Source of the DNA: JAZOTM01 sp045657625
GTDB lineage: Bacteria > Bacillota > Clostridia > Lachnospirales > Lachnospiraceae
Length of the DNA: 64,000 bases
Reading direction: 5' to 3'
Assembly (NCBI GenBank): GCA_045657625.1
Contig: JAZOTM010000047.1
Span: 7,079-71,078 of the forward strand
Every line of letters begins with the position of its first letter. The stretch's first letter is position 1. The notes under the pieces were generated by a model. The model was given only the letters and a program-made list of their open reading frames with translations, did no database searches and was not told the DNA's origin. This document shows, piece by piece, positions 49,965-59,741 of the stretch. The position numbers and the translations under genes are program-made.

Positions 49965-51116
49965 GTGGGAAAAGAGTTGGAATTGTATTTGCATATTCCT
50001 TATTGCGTAAAGAAATGTGCATATTGTGATTTTTTGTCCGGTCCGGGAAAAGAAGAGGATATGCTTCTTTACGGAAAAGCCCTTTGTGCGGAAATCAGAC
50101 AGCAGGCTGCAATATGCAAAGACGCGCAGGTGTCCTCCCTTTTTATTGGGGGAGGCACGCCTTCTGTTTTTCCTATAAAAGCAATGGCTGAAGTAATGGA
50201 TACCCTTTACGAGGCCTTTTCTTTTGCCCAAAATGCGGAACTTTCCATAGAATGTAATCCCGGAACTTTAAATGAGGAAAAGGTCAAGGCATACGCGACT
50301 ATGGGCTTCAATCGCATGAGTTTTGGTTTGCAATCCGCGGTAGAGGATGAATTGAAATTGCTGGGACGTATTCATAGTTATGGGGACTTTTTGAAAAATT
50401 ATGAGTTGGTGCGTCGCATTGGGTTTCAAAATGTCAATGTGGACTTGATGAGCGGCTTGCCGGGACAAAGTACCAAGGACTTTGAAAAAACGTTGAAGCA
50501 AATCATTCGGTTGCATCCGGAGCACATTTCCGCTTATGGGCTGATTGTGGAAGAAGGGACCCCGTTCTTTGAAATCTACGGGGATGACGAAGAACGTCGG
50601 GAAAAAGGAGAAGATCCCCTTTTGTTGCCTACAGAAGAAACGGAACGGGAAATGTATCATATGACAGAGGAACTGTTGCAGTCCTTTGGATATCATCATT
50701 ATGAGATTTCCAATTACGCAAAGCCGGGAAAAGAATGTCAGCACAACATAGGATATTGGATTCGCAAACCCTATCTGGGCCTTGGCCTTGGGGCAGCTTC
50801 TTTATTGGAAGAAAAGCGGTTTCAAAATACAACAAATATGGAAAATTATCTCGAAGGAGTGTATGAACGAGAGCCACAGCAATTGACGCAAAGAGAGCAG
50901 ATGGAAGAATTTATGTTCCTGGGGCTTCGAATGATGGAAGGTGTATCGCGGGGAGATTTTTTTGATGCATTTCATTTTGATATTCAGCAGGTTTATGGAA
51001 AAGAGTTGCTGGATTTGAAAAAACAGGGCTTGCTGGAGGAGAAAGACGGACGTGTTTTCTTGACCGAATCCGGCATTGATGTAAGTAACTATGTTTTTTC
51101 AAAATTTTTAGATTAA
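49965..51116 (+). CDS. hemW: HemW-like radical SAM protein
   Basis: 383 residues. The radical SAM cluster is CVKKCAYC (residues 14-21), with IGGGTPSVF and NPGTLNEEK, LMSGLPGQS downstream. The pattern matches HemW, a heme-binding relative of oxygen-independent coproporphyrinogen III oxidase, thought to be a heme chaperone rather than HemN. The start is GTG at 49965 with AGGTGAAA. The lepA-hemW order is common in firmicutes. Confidence 0.9.
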   Translation: MGKELELYLHIPYCVKKCAYCDFLSGPGKEEDMLLYGKALCAEIRQQAAICKDAQVSSLFIGGGTPSVFPIKAMAEVMDTLYEAFSFAQNAELSIECNPGTLNEEKVKAYATMGFNRMSFGLQSAVEDELKLLGRIHSYGDFLKNYELVRRIGFQNVNVDLMSGLPGQSTKDFEKTLKQIIRLHPEHISAYGLIVEEGTPFFEIYGDDEERREKGEDPLLLPTEETEREMYHMTEELLQSFGYHHYEISNYAKPGKECQHNIGYWIRKPYLGLGLGAASLLEEKRFQNTTNMENYLEGVYEREPQQLTQREQMEEFMFLGLRMMEGVSRGDFFDAFHFDIQQVYGKELLDLKKQGLLEEKDGRVFLTESGIDVSNYVFSKFLD

Positions 51117-51140
51117 ATTTGAAATGTGGTATAAAAAAAG

Positions 51141-51149
51141 GTGATATAA
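51141..51149 (+). promoter_or_regulatory. Extended -10 promoter candidate of the GGDEF-EAL gene
   Basis: TGATATAAT with a TG one base before TATAAT (51144-51149). No good -35 box is present at 17 bases. The ATG is 34 bases downstream. Confidence 0.45.
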
Positions 51150-51182
51150 TGAAAGCAGTATGATTGCAGGAGAATGGATTTC

Positions 51183-54050
51183 ATGAAGCAAGTATTAAAC
51201 TTCCATTATTATGGATATACAAAAGAGCAATATGATAGCTGCCAAAACGAAATTCAAAATTTGGATTATTTTTATATCCGAGGCTGGACTTATTTTGGCG
51301 TGATTATTGCTTTGGCTACTTTGATTTATCACAATCTCACGGATGGAGTTGGGATAGAGATTTGGAGTAGTTTGTTTTTATTTTTAGCCATAGCGGCAGC
51401 ATTTTTTACAATATTTAAGCGGTTTTTGAAAAAAACCTCTGCGTATTGTTTCTATATTTATGCGATTCTGGGCTATGTGGCATCGATTCCTTTTGCCATG
51501 GATGAGCCGAGAGTGGTATTCTTTGTGGTTCCATCCGTAGTGGTGGTTTCCAGTTTTTTAATTATTCATTATGCAACTCCACTTTATATTTTGGTCGCAG
51601 GAATCGTCATTTCTAATATCGTGCTTTTTACGCCTGTTTTTGGACCGGACTATGTATTTCATCGGTCCATTGGGGAAGCGCTGTTTTGGAGTATGACGCT
51701 GGTGATTCAGTATTTGGTGACCCGTAACCGCATCGGTGAAATTCTGCAAAAGAGAAGTTACGAAGAAATCCAAAAAGAGTTAGAAGAAAAGATGATTATA
51801 GACAGTTTGTCTACCGTCTTGACGCGAGATGCGTTTATTGCGTTTTTGGAAGGTATGATCAAGAAGGCCGACGGCACAACGGCCTTTTGCATTATTGACT
51901 TAGATCATTTTAAAGCCATTAACGATACCTATGGTCATCAGTTTGGAGATGATGCCATTCGCGCCACAGGTCTTACTTTGCGAGAGTGCTTTTCAGACCC
52001 GGAAAAAGAAAAAGAAGTGTACAATGCTTGGAACAAGGATTTAAAGAAAGGCACAGTGGAATTAGGGAACTGTGTGGGTCGTTTGGGTGGAGATGAATTC
52101 TTATTGTTTTTAACCAATGCCGGGGATAAAAATATTGCCTTAGCAAAGGTGGAGGCTTTTGTAGATAAGTTGAATCACACAGCCATTGGACCGTTGAATT
52201 CCATTGAGGCTTCCGTGGGCGTGACTTTTGTAGAACCAACGGATCACAACTTCGATGATGTTTATACCAGAGCGGATATGGCTCTTTACAGTGCCAAGGA
52301 CCAGCTGAATATAAAGGTTTGTGCTTATGAAAACGGTATGGAAAAGAACGTGGAAGAAGAGCAGGAAGAGTATGGTATCGACCGTTTGACCGGCTTGATT
52401 CGTTCGGACGTATTTTCCGATCGGTTCTCGAAGATGTTGAAAAAACAAGAAATTTTCCGTTTGAACCGTGTGCTGTTGTATATAGATATAGATAATTTTA
52501 AGCACTATAATACGAAGTATTCCTTTGCGGAAGGAGATCGTATCCTTCGCATTTTGGCACGTTACTTGCAGGTAATTTTCCCGGGAAATCTGTTTACACG
52601 TATTTCGGCGGACCATTTTGCGGGATTTACAGAAGACGTGGATTTGCGAGACAAGATCAACAAGTTGAATCTGAAGATTCAATATGCGGTGAAGGATGCC
52701 ACCATTCGCGTGCGCGTAGGTGTGTATCAATTGGACGGCACGGAATTGAATCATCAGGCGATGTTGAATCATGCCAAGTTTGCCTGTGATCAGGTGCGAA
52801 AGAGTGGCGAGAGTCTTTGCTACTTTGATGAACAGCTGGCGGAGAAAGCAAAAAAAGAAGAGTACATTATCGGACACATTGTGGATGCAATCAATAAGGG
52901 ACATATTCGGACGTATTTCCATCCGGTGGTGCGTACCATTACCAGAGAGCTTTGCTCGGCAGAGGCTTTGGCCAGATGGCAGGATCCCCAATATGGATTT
53001 TTGTCTCCGGCTGATTTTGTGCCGATTTTGGAAAAGAATCGTTTGATTGATTACCTGGATCGTTTCATTATTCAGGATGTTTGTAAAAATATACGCGTGG
53101 GTTTGGATGCGGGGATGCAGGTATCTCCGATTTCCATCAACTTGTCCCGTTTGGATTTTGAATTGTTTTCTGTCTATGATTATGTAGAAAATACAGTAGA
53201 AAAATACCATATTCCAAAGAATTTGATTTATTTGGAAATCACCGAGTCTTTCTTGGTGGAAGAACCGGAATTGATTCGCAAGGAAATCTTTAAATTCCAG
53301 AATGCGGGCTATCAGATTTGGTTGGATGACTTCGGAAGTGGTTATTCTTCCTTAAATGTATTGAAGGATTATCATTTCGATATGATTAAATTTGATATGA
53401 AGTTTTTGCGCGACTTTAGTGAGACGTCTAAGACCATTTTGGCTTCCATGGTGGATATGGCCAAGCAGCTGAAACTGCCTACCTTGGCAGAGGGCGTGGA
53501 GACAGAAGAGCAGTTTGCTTTCCTTTGCTCCATCGGATGCGAAAAGGCCCAGGGATTTCTGTTTGGAAAACCGCAGACCTTAGAGGGCGCCATTGAACGC
53601 ATTTTAAATGAAGTAATTCCGATTGAAAATTATTTAAATTTCAACTACTACGAGAAAGTTTCTTCTGTAAATCTGATCAATCCGGTTTCCAATGGAAAGA
53701 ACGGATATGAAGAAGTGGCTGCCAACCGTTTGCCGGTGGCGATGTTTGAAAATCGTGACGGAGAACTTTATTATTTGGCGTTGACGGAAAGTTGCCTGCA
53801 ATTAATGAGAGGGTTGCATTTTGACGTGACACCGGGAGAAAAGATGTTCCAGCAAAGAGACAGTGCTCGTTTGTTGCCGCAACTATTAGAAGTTAGTGAG
53901 CGTGCAAAAGAATCGGGCAAGGTGGAACACTTTGACTTTGTGGAACAAGGTGTAAGATGTTATGCCAATGTGCGTGTCATTGCCGTAGATGAGAATCGTA
54001 ATTATTCTTCTTATATAATTACCCCTTACTTAGAGGGACAAAAAGTCTAA
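51183..54050 (+). CDS. Membrane c-di-GMP turnover protein: GGDEF, degenerate GGDEF, EAL
   Basis: 955 residues. Five or six N-terminal helices (to about residue 185) precede an intact GGDEF domain (DLDHFKAINDTYGH; RLGGDEFLLFL). A second GGDEF-like domain has the motif changed to ISADHFAGF, so it is probably catalytically dead. An EAL domain begins near residue 575 with AEALARWQDP and keeps LEITESFLVEE and the DDFGSGYSS loop, so phosphodiesterase activity is likely. A PAS-like region ends the protein. The ATG at 51183 is better spaced from AGGAG (51168-51172) than the ATG at 51174. The net activity cannot be told. Confidence 0.88.
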   Translation: MKQVLNFHYYGYTKEQYDSCQNEIQNLDYFYIRGWTYFGVIIALATLIYHNLTDGVGIEIWSSLFLFLAIAAAFFTIFKRFLKKTSAYCFYIYAILGYVASIPFAMDEPRVVFFVVPSVVVVSSFLIIHYATPLYILVAGIVISNIVLFTPVFGPDYVFHRSIGEALFWSMTLVIQYLVTRNRIGEILQKRSYEEIQKELEEKMIIDSLSTVLTRDAFIAFLEGMIKKADGTTAFCIIDLDHFKAINDTYGHQFGDDAIRATGLTLRECFSDPEKEKEVYNAWNKDLKKGTVELGNCVGRLGGDEFLLFLTNAGDKNIALAKVEAFVDKLNHTAIGPLNSIEASVGVTFVEPTDHNFDDVYTRADMALYSAKDQLNIKVCAYENGMEKNVEEEQEEYGIDRLTGLIRSDVFSDRFSKMLKKQEIFRLNRVLLYIDIDNFKHYNTKYSFAEGDRILRILARYLQVIFPGNLFTRISADHFAGFTEDVDLRDKINKLNLKIQYAVKDATIRVRVGVYQLDGTELNHQAMLNHAKFACDQVRKSGESLCYFDEQLAEKAKKEEYIIGHIVDAINKGHIRTYFHPVVRTITRELCSAEALARWQDPQYGFLSPADFVPILEKNRLIDYLDRFIIQDVCKNIRVGLDAGMQVSPISINLSRLDFELFSVYDYVENTVEKYHIPKNLIYLEITESFLVEEPELIRKEIFKFQNAGYQIWLDDFGSGYSSLNVLKDYHFDMIKFDMKFLRDFSETSKTILASMVDMAKQLKLPTLAEGVETEEQFAFLCSIGCEKAQGFLFGKPQTLEGAIERILNEVIPIENYLNFNYYEKVSSVNLINPVSNGKNGYEEVAANRLPVAMFENRDGELYYLALTESCLQLMRGLHFDVTPGEKMFQQRDSARLLPQLLEVSERAKESGKVEHFDFVEQGVRCYANVRVIAVDENRNYSSYIITPYLEGQKV

Positions 54051-54069
54051 AATCATTTCTAAAATCGTA

Positions 54070-54098
54070 TTGACAAAAAAATATGATGGTGCTATTTT
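54070..54098 (+). promoter_or_regulatory. hrcA-grpE-dnaK-dnaJ promoter
   Basis: TTGACA (54070-54075), a 17-base spacer and TATTTT (54093-54098). The predicted start of transcription lies just before the CIRCE element. Confidence 0.85.
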
Positions 54099-54111
54099 AG
54101 TTACATGGATG

Positions 54112-54138
54112 TTAGCACTCCAACATGATGAGTGCTAA
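54112..54138 (+). promoter_or_regulatory. CIRCE operator of the hrcA operon
   Basis: TTAGCACTC, nine bases, GAGTGCTAA: a perfect CIRCE just downstream of the promoter and about 44 bases before hrcA. HrcA binds it and represses the operon when GroE keeps HrcA folded; heat shock relieves repression. Confidence 0.97.
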
Positions 54139-54182
54139 CAAACCTGTAACAAGACCATATTTTTAAACCCCAGGAGGGCTGT

Positions 54183-55250
54183 ATGGAAGAATTAGATAGC
54201 AGAAAAACCATTATATTAAATGCCATCATTAAAAATTACCTTGAAACAGGAGAACCGGTTGGTTCTAGAACAATTTCAAAATATTCGGACTTGAATTTAA
54301 GTTCCGCAACCATTCGAAACGAAATGTCGGATTTGGAAGAACTGGGCTACATCATTCAGCCTCATACTTCGGCAGGTCGTATTCCTTCCGATAAAGGATA
54401 TCGTTTTTATGTCGATCATCTGGTGAAGGAAAAAGATCAGGAAATCGAAGAAATGAAGGATCTGATGTTTCAGAACGCGGAAAAGATGGATCAGGTGTTG
54501 CAAAAGGTTGCAAAGTTGCTTGCCAACAACACCAACTACACCACCATGATTACCGGTCCTACCATGCATCACACGAAAATCAAGTTTATTCAGTTGTCCC
54601 ACGTGGATGACAGACATATCTTGGCAGTGATTGTTACAGAGGGCAACTTGGTAAAGAATCACATGTTGGATGTGGAAGAAAAGTTAGACAACGAACAATT
54701 GTTGAAATTGAACATTTTGTTGAATACCAGCTTAACAGGCTTGTCTTTGGACCAGATCAATTTGGGAACCATTTCTTTATTGAAGGAACAGGCAGGAATC
54801 CATACGGATATCATTAGTCATATTTTGGATGCAGTGGCAGAGGCCATTAGCGAAGAAGAGGACTTGGAGATTTACACCAGTGGTGCTACCAATATTTTAA
54901 AATACCCGGAACTTGCCAATTCGGAAACAGCTTCCGAACTTCTTGGTACCTTTGAAAATAAAGAAGAATTGGTAAACTTTATGACCAACGGTTTGGAACA
55001 AGATGAAAATAGTACCGGTATACAGGTTTACATTGGAAATGAAACACCAATCAAGACCATGAAAGATTGTAGCGTGGTTACAGCGACCTATGAACTTGGC
55101 GAAGGTGTGAAGGGTACCATCGGAATTATCGGACCAAAACGTATGGATTACGAAAAGGTTATGGATAGTTTGAAGAGCCTGAAAAAACAATTGGATCGAA
55201 CATTCCGTAAAGTGGAAGAAGAAGGAAAGGATAAGGAAAGTGACGGATAA
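54183..55250 (+). CDS. hrcA: Heat-inducible transcription repressor HrcA
   Basis: 355 residues. The N-terminal winged helix (SRKTIILNAIIKNYLETGEPVGSRTIS ... LSSATIRNEMSDLEELGYI) and the inserted and dimerisation domains match HrcA. It represses CIRCE-controlled genes; the two sites in this window predict that its own operon and htpG are both targets. AGGAGG precedes the ATG. Its 3' end overlaps grpE by 11 bases if grpE starts at GTG. Confidence 0.96.
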   Translation: MEELDSRKTIILNAIIKNYLETGEPVGSRTISKYSDLNLSSATIRNEMSDLEELGYIIQPHTSAGRIPSDKGYRFYVDHLVKEKDQEIEEMKDLMFQNAEKMDQVLQKVAKLLANNTNYTTMITGPTMHHTKIKFIQLSHVDDRHILAVIVTEGNLVKNHMLDVEEKLDNEQLLKLNILLNTSLTGLSLDQINLGTISLLKEQAGIHTDIISHILDAVAEAISEEEDLEIYTSGATNILKYPELANSETASELLGTFENKEELVNFMTNGLEQDENSTGIQVYIGNETPIKTMKDCSVVTATYELGEGVKGTIGIIGPKRMDYEKVMDSLKSLKKQLDRTFRKVEEEGKDKESDG

Positions 55251-55824
55251 GATGCAAGAAGAAGTTCTGCAAGAAGAACAAGTAGAAGAAACTGTTGCGG
55301 AAGAGACAACAGAAGAAACTGCTGAAGATGTAGTAGAAGAGGCAGAACCGGATAAAAAAGAAAAAAAGAAAAAGAAACCCAAAAAAGACAAGAGAGATGA
55401 AGAAATCGCTGAATTGAAGGATAAAGCCCTTCGTCAGATGGCCGAGTTTGACAACTTCCGTAAGCGTTCAGAAAAAGAAAAATTACAGATGTTCGAAACA
55501 GGTGCCAAAAGTGTAATCGAAAAAATCTTACCGGTTATTGATAATTTTGAAAGAGGACTTGCCGCTGTTCCGGAAGAACAGAAGAACGATGCTTTTGTAG
55601 AAGGAATGGATAAGGTTTATAAAGCAATGCTTTCTGAGCTGGATGCCATTGGTGTAAAACCAATTGAAGCACTTGGAAAGGAATTTGACCCGGAACTTCA
55701 CAATGCTGTTATGCAGGTGGAAAGTGATGAATATGAATCCGGAGTTGTGGCACAGGAATTACAAAAAGGTTATACCTACCGCGATTCAGTCGTACGTCAT
55801 AGTATGGTTGCAGTGGTTCAATAA
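55240..55824 (+). CDS. grpE: Nucleotide exchange factor GrpE
   Basis: 194 residues. A Glu-rich, low-complexity N-terminus (about 1-45) runs into a long coiled coil (EIAELKDKALRQMAEFDNFRKRSEKEK) and the beta-rich head (GVKPIEALGKEFDPELHNAVMQVE). It releases ADP from DnaK. The GTG at 55240 overlaps hrcA; an ATG at 55252 is the alternative. Neither has a clearly better ribosome site. Confidence 0.94.
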   Translation: MTDKMQEEVLQEEQVEETVAEETTEETAEDVVEEAEPDKKEKKKKKPKKDKRDEEIAELKDKALRQMAEFDNFRKRSEKEKLQMFETGAKSVIEKILPVIDNFERGLAAVPEEQKNDAFVEGMDKVYKAMLSELDAIGVKPIEALGKEFDPELHNAVMQVESDEYESGVVAQELQKGYTYRDSVVRHSMVAVVQ

Positions 55825-55863
55825 TAAAGCATATTAGAAAGAATTTCTTAGGAGGAATAAATC

Positions 55864-57738
55864 ATGGGAAAAATCATTGGTATTGATTTAGGAACAACAA
55901 ACAGCTGCGTAGCAGTTATGGAAGGTGGACAACCTACCGTTATCGCAAATACAGAAGGCGCTCGTACAACTCCTTCTATCGTTGCTTTCACAAAAACAGG
56001 AGAAAGACTTGTTGGTGAGCCGGCAAAAAGACAGGCAGTTACAAATGCAGAAAAGACCATCGCTTCTATCAAGAGAGATATGGGTACAGACTATGGCCGT
56101 ACCATCGATGGAAAGAAATATTCTCCACAGCAGATTTCTGCTATGATTCTTCAGAAATTAAAAGCAGATGCAGAAGGATATTTAGGAGAAACTGTATCAG
56201 AAGCGGTTATTACCGTACCGGCTTACTTTAATGATGCTCAGCGTCAGGCTACAAAGGATGCTGGTAAAATCGCAGGTCTTGAAGTAAAACGTATTATCAA
56301 CGAGCCTACAGCAGCAGCTCTTGCTTATGGTTTGGATAATGAAAAAGAACAGAAGATTATGGTATACGACTTAGGTGGTGGTACCTTCGACGTTTCCATT
56401 ATCGAAATCGGTGATGGTGTCATTGAAGTATTATCTACAAATGGTGATACACATTTGGGTGGTGATGACTTTGATAACGCAATTACAAAATGGATGTTAG
56501 ATGAATTCAAGAAAGCAGAAGGCGTAGATCTTTCTACAGATAAGATGGCAATGCAGAGATTAAAGGAAGCAGCAGAAAAGGCAAAGAAAGAACTTTCTTC
56601 TGCAACAACCACAAATATCAACCTTCCTTTTATTACTGCAACAGCAGAAGGACCAAAGCACTTTGATGTAAACTTAACTCGTGCAAAATTTGATGAATTA
56701 ACTCATGACTTGGTAGAAAGAACAGCAATCCCTGTTCAGAATGCAATGAAGGATGCAGGTCTTACAAATGCAGATTTGGGACAGGTATTATTAGTAGGTG
56801 GTTCTACACGTATTCCTGCAGTACAGGAAAAGGTAAAACAGCTTACCGGAAAAGAGCCTTCTAAGTCTTTGAACCCGGATGAATGCGTTGCAATCGGTGC
56901 ATCTGTTCAGGGTGGTAAGTTAAATGGGGATGAAGGTGCCGGCGACATTCTTTTGTTGGATGTTACTCCACTTTCTCTTTCTATCGAAACAATGGGTGGC
57001 GTTGCTACACGTTTGATCGAAAGAAATACTACAATTCCTACAAAGAAGAGCCAGATCTTCTCTACAGCAGCAGATAATCAGACCGCTGTAGATATCAATA
57101 TCGTACAGGGTGAAAGACAGTTCGCTAGAGACAACAAGTCCTTAGGACAGTTCCGTTTGGATGGTATCCCACCAGCACGTCGTGGTGTACCTCAGATCGA
57201 AGTTACTTTCGATATCGACGCAAATGGTATCGTAAATGTATCTGCAAAGGATCTTGGAACAGGTAAAGAACAGCACATCACAATCACATCAGGATCTAAC
57301 ATGTCTGATGAAGATATCGATAAGGCTATCAAAGAAGCTGCTGAGTTCGAAGCTCAGGATAAGAAGAGAAAAGAAGCAATCGATACAAGAAATGATGCAG
57401 ATTCCTTCGTATTCCAGACAGAACAGGCTATGGAACAGGTTGGAGCAAACCTTGATCCTGCTGACAAGTCTGCAGTAGAAGCTGATATCCAGGCTGTTAA
57501 GACTATCTTAGAAGCACATCCAACCGCTGAAGATATGACAGAAGATCAGGTTGGCGAATTAAAGGCAGCAAAAGAAAAATTAACTGAAAGCGCACAGAAA
57601 GTATTTGCTAAGATGTATGAAAATGCACAGGCAGCTCAGGGTGCAGGCCCAGACATGAGCGGAGCAGATATGGGACAGGGTGCTCAGACAAACAATGCTG
57701 ATGACGATGTAGTAGATGCTGATTTTAAGGAAGTTTAA
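55864..57738 (+). CDS. dnaK: Molecular chaperone DnaK
   Basis: 624 residues. The Hsp70 signatures are IGIDLGTTNSCVAV at the N-terminus, the second in YDLGGGTFDVSIIE and the third in VLLVGGSTRIPAVQE. A substrate-binding domain and a Gly/Ala/Asp-rich tail follow. Codon use is strongly adapted. A strong AGGAGG lies 8 bases before the ATG. It works with DnaJ and GrpE in protein folding and is controlled from the CIRCE promoter upstream. Confidence 0.98.
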   Translation: MGKIIGIDLGTTNSCVAVMEGGQPTVIANTEGARTTPSIVAFTKTGERLVGEPAKRQAVTNAEKTIASIKRDMGTDYGRTIDGKKYSPQQISAMILQKLKADAEGYLGETVSEAVITVPAYFNDAQRQATKDAGKIAGLEVKRIINEPTAAALAYGLDNEKEQKIMVYDLGGGTFDVSIIEIGDGVIEVLSTNGDTHLGGDDFDNAITKWMLDEFKKAEGVDLSTDKMAMQRLKEAAEKAKKELSSATTTNINLPFITATAEGPKHFDVNLTRAKFDELTHDLVERTAIPVQNAMKDAGLTNADLGQVLLVGGSTRIPAVQEKVKQLTGKEPSKSLNPDECVAIGASVQGGKLNGDEGAGDILLLDVTPLSLSIETMGGVATRLIERNTTIPTKKSQIFSTAADNQTAVDINIVQGERQFARDNKSLGQFRLDGIPPARRGVPQIEVTFDIDANGIVNVSAKDLGTGKEQHITITSGSNMSDEDIDKAIKEAAEFEAQDKKRKEAIDTRNDADSFVFQTEQAMEQVGANLDPADKSAVEADIQAVKTILEAHPTAEDMTEDQVGELKAAKEKLTESAQKVFAKMYENAQAAQGAGPDMSGADMGQGAQTNNADDDVVDADFKEV

Positions 57739-57743
57739 TATAA

Positions 57744-58895
57744 ATGGCTGATAAAAGAGATTATTATGAGGTTCTTGGTGTTAGCAAGAACGCAACAAAT
57801 GATGAATTAAAAAAAGCATTTCGAAAATTAGCAAAGCAGTATCATCCGGATACCCATCCGGATGATAAGGATGCAGAAGAAAAATTCAAAGAAATCCAAG
57901 AAGCTTATGCCGTATTAAGCGACGAGGACAAGAGAAGACAGTATGACCAATTTGGTCATGCTGCCTTTGATGGTTCTAACGGAGGTGGTGGATTCGACTT
58001 CTCCGGTATGGATTTCGGCGATATTTTTGGCGATATTTTCGGTGATTTCTTTGGCGGTGGCAGCAGAAGCCGTTATGCTAATAATAATGGTCCGATGCAA
58101 GGGGCCAATGTAAAGACCAGCGTTCGCATTACTTTTGAGGAGGCTGTTTTTGGCTGTACCAAAGAAATCGAAGTAAATGTAAAAGAACCATGTGAGTCTT
58201 GTCATGGAAGCGGTGCAAAACCGGGTACCAATCCGGAAACCTGTCCGAAGTGTGGTGGAAAAGGACGTGTGGTTTATACCCAGCAGTCTTTGTTTGGAAC
58301 CATGCAGAATGTGCAGACTTGTCCGGATTGTAACGGAAGCGGAAAGATTGTAAAAGAAAAATGTAGCGATTGCCATGGAAGCGGATATATCACAAGAAAG
58401 AAACGTATTGAAGTTTCTATTCCTGCAGGTATTGATCACGGACAGAGTGTTCGTATTCGTGGAAAGGGAGAGCCGGGTATTCGCGGCGGTGCCCAGGGCG
58501 ATTTGCTTGTACAGGTACTTGTTAGCAATCATCCGATTTTTGTTCGTCAAGACATGGATATTTATTCTACAGCTCCAATTTCTTACGCACAGGCAGCTCT
58601 TGGTGGAGAAATCAAGATCAGCACCGTAGATGGAGATGTATTATATGAAGTAAAACCGGGTACACAGACAGATACACGTATCCGCTTGAAGGGAAAGGGT
58701 GTACCTTCCCTTAGAAATAAAGAAATCCGTGGTAACCATTATGTAACATTAGTTGTTCAGGTTCCAACGGGTCTTAGCAACGACGCAAAAGAAGCACTTC
58801 GTAAATTCGACGAGCTTTCCGGAGATTCTCTCCATACCCAGAATGGTGCGGCAGATGGCAAATCCGGCAAGAAAAAAGGCTTCTTCAATAAATAA
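57744..58895 (+). CDS. dnaJ: Chaperone DnaJ
   Basis: 383 residues. The J-domain has HPD at about 33-35, followed by a Gly/Phe-rich linker and four CxxCxGxG zinc repeats (CESCHGSG, CPKCGGKG, CPDCNGSG, CSDCHGSG). The C-terminal substrate-binding domain is complete. It delivers clients to DnaK and stimulates its ATPase. It starts 5 bases after dnaK. No clear terminator follows. Confidence 0.97.
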   Translation: MADKRDYYEVLGVSKNATNDELKKAFRKLAKQYHPDTHPDDKDAEEKFKEIQEAYAVLSDEDKRRQYDQFGHAAFDGSNGGGGFDFSGMDFGDIFGDIFGDFFGGGSRSRYANNNGPMQGANVKTSVRITFEEAVFGCTKEIEVNVKEPCESCHGSGAKPGTNPETCPKCGGKGRVVYTQQSLFGTMQNVQTCPDCNGSGKIVKEKCSDCHGSGYITRKKRIEVSIPAGIDHGQSVRIRGKGEPGIRGGAQGDLLVQVLVSNHPIFVRQDMDIYSTAPISYAQAALGGEIKISTVDGDVLYEVKPGTQTDTRIRLKGKGVPSLRNKEIRGNHYVTLVVQVPTGLSNDAKEALRKFDELSGDSLHTQNGAADGKSGKKKGFFNK

Positions 58896-58963
58896 GATTT
58901 CTTCGTAACAACATAGGTTGGCAAAATTTTGGAAAAATGAGTTTTTTTACAAGTAAGATTTCC

Positions 58964-58992
58964 TTGCAATGGCGCATCGGATAGGATAAAAT
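58964..58992 (+). promoter_or_regulatory. Promoter before the coiled-coil J-domain gene
   Basis: TTGCAA (58964-58969), a 17-base spacer and TAAAAT (58987-58992), leaving a leader of about 135 bases to the ATG. Confidence 0.6.
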
Positions 58993-59135
58993 TTATATGA
59001 AATGACTTAAAATTTTATGCTTGAAGAGATGTTGTATAGGCACAACAGGGGACACTTTCAAAGGTTAAGAAATTTCCGATTTCTACCGAAAAGAAAGTTA
59101 GATAAGTGCCGGTGTGTTATGAAAAGGAGAGATTT

Positions 59136-59615
59136 ATGGGCCAAGAATCATTTGGTATGCCGGAAATGGAATTATCCGTCATGCAAAGGACATTGGCTGC
59201 AGAACGAAGACATCTGGAGGAACTTAGAGAGCAGCTAAAAAAAGACCAGCGGGAGTTTGAACGCAAAAAGGAACTGGAAGAGCAACGCTTATACCAGGAA
59301 AAACGTCTTTTTGAAACAAAATGGAAAATTCTCGAAGAGGAGACCATCCGTCTGGCAGAAGACAAAGCAAAGCTGGAACAGATGAGAGCCTTTTATGAGC
59401 GTGTGCGTTCGTATGAAGCACAGCAAGAAGAAGAGGACGAGGAAGTCGTATTGGATGGAGACAAGTTCTTCACCGGAGTACACACAGAACTTGCTTTAAA
59501 ACGTCGTTATCGGGAACTGATCAAAATCTATCATCCCGACAATATGGATGGAGACACAGCCACCATCCAGGAAATCAATCGGCAGTACGATTATTTGAAA
59601 CAACAATTAGGCTAA
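59136..59615 (+). CDS. Coiled-coil protein with C-terminal J-domain-like motif
   Basis: 159 residues. About residues 10-95 are a continuous charged coiled coil. The last 50 residues (LKRRYRELIKIYHPDNMDGD ... IQEINRQYDYLKQQL) resemble helices II-III of a J-domain with the HPD motif. It lies directly downstream of dnaJ, so it may be a specialised DnaK partner. The ATG at 59136 follows AAGGAGAG; a GTG at 59106 is less likely. I do not recognise a named family. Confidence 0.75.
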   Translation: MGQESFGMPEMELSVMQRTLAAERRHLEELREQLKKDQREFERKKELEEQRLYQEKRLFETKWKILEEETIRLAEDKAKLEQMRAFYERVRSYEAQQEEEDEEVVLDGDKFFTGVHTELALKRRYRELIKIYHPDNMDGDTATIQEINRQYDYLKQQLG

Positions 59616-59616
59616 T

Positions 59617-59648
59617 TAAAATCGCACCATTTTTGGTGCGATTTTTTT
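59617..59648 (+). terminator. Terminator after the J-domain gene
   Basis: AATCGCACC pairs with GGTGCGATT across a short T-rich loop, followed by a run of seven T. The A-rich left flank also allows termination from the other strand. Confidence 0.9.
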
Positions 59649-59678
59649 ATCTGCCGTAAACCGTGACCATGAACTGTA

Positions 59679-59708
59679 TTTACAAATCCCAGCTTCATGT
59701 GATACTAT
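59679..59708 (+). promoter_or_regulatory. Putative prmA promoter
   Basis: TTTACA (59679-59684), an 18-base spacer and TACTAT (59703-59708) with TG one base upstream, about 34 bases before the prmA ATG. Confidence 0.6.
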
Positions 59709-59741
59709 TTGTGTAGTTTTGTACATAGATGAGGAAGAAGA

